In this document: in pieces, positions 5,615 through 7,265 of the stretch
Position numbering within the stretch: position 1 is the first letter of the stretch
Layout: every line of letters starts with the position of its first letter
Origin: Candidatus Peribacteraceae bacterium
GTDB taxonomy: Bacteria; Patescibacteriota; Gracilibacteria; Peribacterales; Peribacteraceae
Assembly (NCBI GenBank): GCA_018062585.1
Contig: JAGORY010000055.1
Span: forward strand, 1 to 7,265
DNA: 7,265 nucleotides
Direction: 5' to 3'
Position numbers and translations under genes: made by a program
Notes under the pieces: model-generated
What the model was told of the DNA's origin: nothing
The model's input: only the letters and a program-made list of their open reading frames with translations
Database searches by the model: none

Positions 5615-7265
5615 ATGGAGCTCAAGAAACACGTCTCATCATTCGCTCTGGCGGCACTTCTCTTTACGCAGCTGACGACCGGCACCTTGCCGATGTTTCA
5701 GCCACTCATCCAAAAGACAACCGCCGCAGCAAGCGGAGACTTTCAGATAGAAGGAGCAAACGAGAAATACAGCAAAACATGGATCACTACTATCACCTGC
5801 CGCAGTCCGAATGGAGCGACGCAGACGTATTTGGGTTTGGACAATCGGAACCCTCCACAATTGGTGGAAATGGGTATTCCAAATCTCGTGGCGAAAGCTA
5901 TCCGTGACAAAAATCTTCCCTACACACAACCAAACAGACCTCTTGTGAGCTCTCGATGGAAGGGGACCCCGGGAGGCGGGGGCGGAGGGAATGTTTGGAA
6001 CATAGGTACTCCGGAGGATGCGACGCTCAATGCCGTCTGCAAGATTCTCGGTTCACCGCAGGACAGTTACGTGTCATTTGATTGTCATGATGGAGAACGT
6101 GGCGCGTATCCTGCTGGGAAGTGTAACTATCACTCACCTGGCGATAACCAGCTCATGAGTTTCGTTGGAACCTTTAGCGTGCCGAAATGCCAAGATGGCA
6201 TCGACAACGACGGAGACGGAGCCACCGACCTCCAGGACTTCAGTTGCGGTAACGATCCCAACCGTGATGACGAAACCAGCCCTCAATCGAAGTGTCAGAA
6301 TGGAGTGGATGACGACGGAGATAACTTGATCGATTTTCCGCAGGATCCCGGATGTACGAGCCTGCAAGATAATGATGAAGGACCGAAAAACCTCCCGGTC
6401 TTTAGCGGAAACAAAACCGCTGACGTGCAGTCCGTGCGTCCCGGAGGCTTTGTTACGTATTCCATCACGTTTACAAACACATCGAATGTACCGGCGCACA
6501 ACATCCGTATCGTCGATACGATTCCCAGTAACACCGTCTTCGAACCGAATGGTTCTTCGCAGGGGTGCGGTGTCCAAGGCAGTCAGGTCCACTGTCAGAA
6601 CCAGTCGCTCGCTCCCGGTCAAACCATACAGGCCTTCCTCCGTTTCCGCGTGAATGCCAACGCATCATGCGGCTCTAGTAACAAGATTTCTAACACGGCG
6701 CAACTTCAGCAGAACGGTCAAAACATTTCGGGTACGCAGACGAATGCGGCCCAGACTCCCATCGACTGTGCTCCACAGTGCAGTGACGGCATCGATAACG
6801 ACAACGACGGCGCTACTGATCTCCAGGACTTTAGCTGTCAGAACAATCCGAACGACACCGACGAAACGAACCCCAAGGCTCAGTGCCAAGACGGTCTCGA
6901 CAATGACGGTGACGGCAAGACCGACATCGCTGACCCGCGCTGTCACACCGATAACAATGCAAGCAATCCAAACAGCTTCAACCCGCAGGACAATGATGAG
7001 TTTCCAGCCGATGTAACCCAGTGTAACGACGGCATCGATAACGACAACGACGGCGCTACTGATCTCCAGGACTTTAGCTGTCAGAACAATCCAAACGACA
7101 CCGACGAAACGAATCCCAAGGCTCAGTGCCAAGACGGCCTCGACAATGACGGTGACGGCAAGACCGACATCGCTGACCCGCGCTGTCACACCGATAACAA
7201 TGCAAGCAATCCAAACAGCTTCAACCCGCAGGACAATGATGAGTTTCCAGCCGATGTAACCCAGT
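5615..7265 (+). CDS. Large secreted Asp-repeat / DUF11 surface protein, 3' end cut off by window
   Basis: 550 codons with no stop before the right edge. Residues 1-40 form a Sec signal peptide: ELKKH n-region, FALAALLF core and a likely cut near TTAAAS. Residues 41-190 are an unrecognised exported region with a Gly run (about 119-124) and a Cys-containing part, GTPEDATLNAVCKILG. A first pair of Asp-rich motifs covers C192-E255. A DUF11 domain spans about 258-385 (VTYSITFTNTSNVPAHNIRIVDTIP at its start, LAPGQTIQAFLRFRV near 332-346). Two 81-residue units follow, C389-Q469 and C470-Q550. Each contains two Cys-bounded DNDxDGxTDxxD loops of the thrombospondin-type-3 / dockerin-like calcium-binding kind. 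Calcium binding is expected from the spacing of Asp residues but not shown. Likely role: a repetitive adhesin or stalk on the cell surface. The start ATG is supported by the signal peptide and the upstream promoter. The C-terminal anchor, if any, lies beyond the window. Confidence 0.9.
   Translation, partial: MELKKHVSSFALAALLFTQLTTGTLPMFQPLIQKTTAAASGDFQIEGANEKYSKTWITTITCRSPNGATQTYLGLDNRNPPQLVEMGIPNLVAKAIRDKNLPYTQPNRPLVSSRWKGTPGGGGGGNVWNIGTPEDATLNAVCKILGSPQDSYVSFDCHDGERGAYPAGKCNYHSPGDNQLMSFVGTFSVPKCQDGIDNDGDGATDLQDFSCGNDPNRDDETSPQSKCQNGVDDDGDNLIDFPQDPGCTSLQDNDEGPKNLPVFSGNKTADVQSVRPGGFVTYSITFTNTSNVPAHNIRIVDTIPSNTVFEPNGSSQGCGVQGSQVHCQNQSLAPGQTIQAFLRFRVNANASCGSSNKISNTAQLQQNGQNISGTQTNAAQTPIDCAPQCSDGIDNDNDGATDLQDFSCQNNPNDTDETNPKAQCQDGLDNDGDGKTDIADPRCHTDNNASNPNSFNPQDNDEFPADVTQCNDGIDNDNDGATDLQDFSCQNNPNDTDETNPKAQCQDGLDNDGDGKTDIADPRCHTDNNASNPNSFNPQDNDEFPADVTQ
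6188..6379 (+). repeat. Diverged first copy of the Asp-rich repeat pair
   Basis: Codes for residues C192-E255. The first half, CQDGIDNDGDGATDLQDFSC, is nearly the same protein sequence as the later A half-units, but the DNA has drifted at many third positions. The second half (CQNGVDDDGDNLIDFPQDPGC, residues 227-247) is clearly diverged and shorter than the later B half-unit. It is separated from the tandem array by the DUF11 domain, so it predates the recent duplication. Confidence 0.8.
6779..7264 (+). repeat. 243-bp tandem repeat, two full copies
   Basis: Unit one is 6779-7021 and unit two 7022-7264, each exactly 81 codons. I count six base differences in 243. Only one residue changes (Ser390 against Asn471), and the last ~125 bases are identical. 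The single base after unit two (T7265) matches the start of a third unit, and the final bases repeat those around 7010-7022. This suggests that the array continues and that the sequence was cut, or an assembly broke, inside it. Confidence 0.95.

Noticed and set aside
6665..7189. 174-codon minus-strand frame encoding a hydrophobic, apparently membrane-spanning repeat protein
   Set aside because: It is antisense to the Asp-rich repeats: GAC/GAT read backwards give Val/Ile, so hydrophobicity and repetition are by-products.

Overview
The window looks like a piece of a Candidate Phyla Radiation (Patescibacteria) genome, possibly Peregrinibacteria-like. This rests on four things: a short alanyl-tRNA synthetase that stops after its editing domain, a DUF5667-type membrane protein encoded with an ECF sigma factor, Ser-rich linkers, and large secreted DUF11 / Asp-repeat proteins. 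None of the gene starts has a clear Shine-Dalgarno sequence. Three of the four complete genes end in TGA exactly where the fold or family should end, so TGA is read as stop. That argues against the Gly-TGA code of Gracilibacteria and Absconditabacteria. The lineage is an inference from gene content.

Layout. Positions 1-430 hold no convincing gene but are dense in inverted repeats, including a hairpin with a GNRA tetraloop and a perfect 13-bp inverted repeat inside a longer stem. I read this as a candidate structured RNA that may run off the left edge. Positions 430-685 are AT-rich and carry three TAGGGCTC-cored repeats spaced 91-92 bp. The minus strand then carries three genes, listed in transcription order: an ECF-type sigma factor (4465-3914), overlapping by 17 bp a single-pass membrane DUF5667 protein (3930-2641) that probably acts as its anti-sigma partner, and, 101 bp further on, alanyl-tRNA synthetase (2539-686).

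Divergently, on the plus strand, lie two cell-surface genes. The first (4508-5494) encodes a Ser-rich protein with a DUF11-like domain and a C-terminal membrane anchor. The second (5615 to beyond the right edge) encodes a secreted protein with a signal peptide, an unrecognised Cys-containing N-terminal region, Asp-rich DxDxDG calcium-binding-like repeats and a DUF11 domain. It ends with two nearly identical 243-bp (81-residue) repeat units. The window stops one base into what should be a third unit. This gene has no stop codon in the window.

How it may work together (inference): the sigma/membrane-protein pair resembles an envelope-sensing regulator, and the divergent surface genes are natural candidate targets. 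However, the two visible plus-strand promoters look like ordinary TTGACA housekeeping promoters. The alanyl-tRNA synthetase may be cotranscribed with the regulator.
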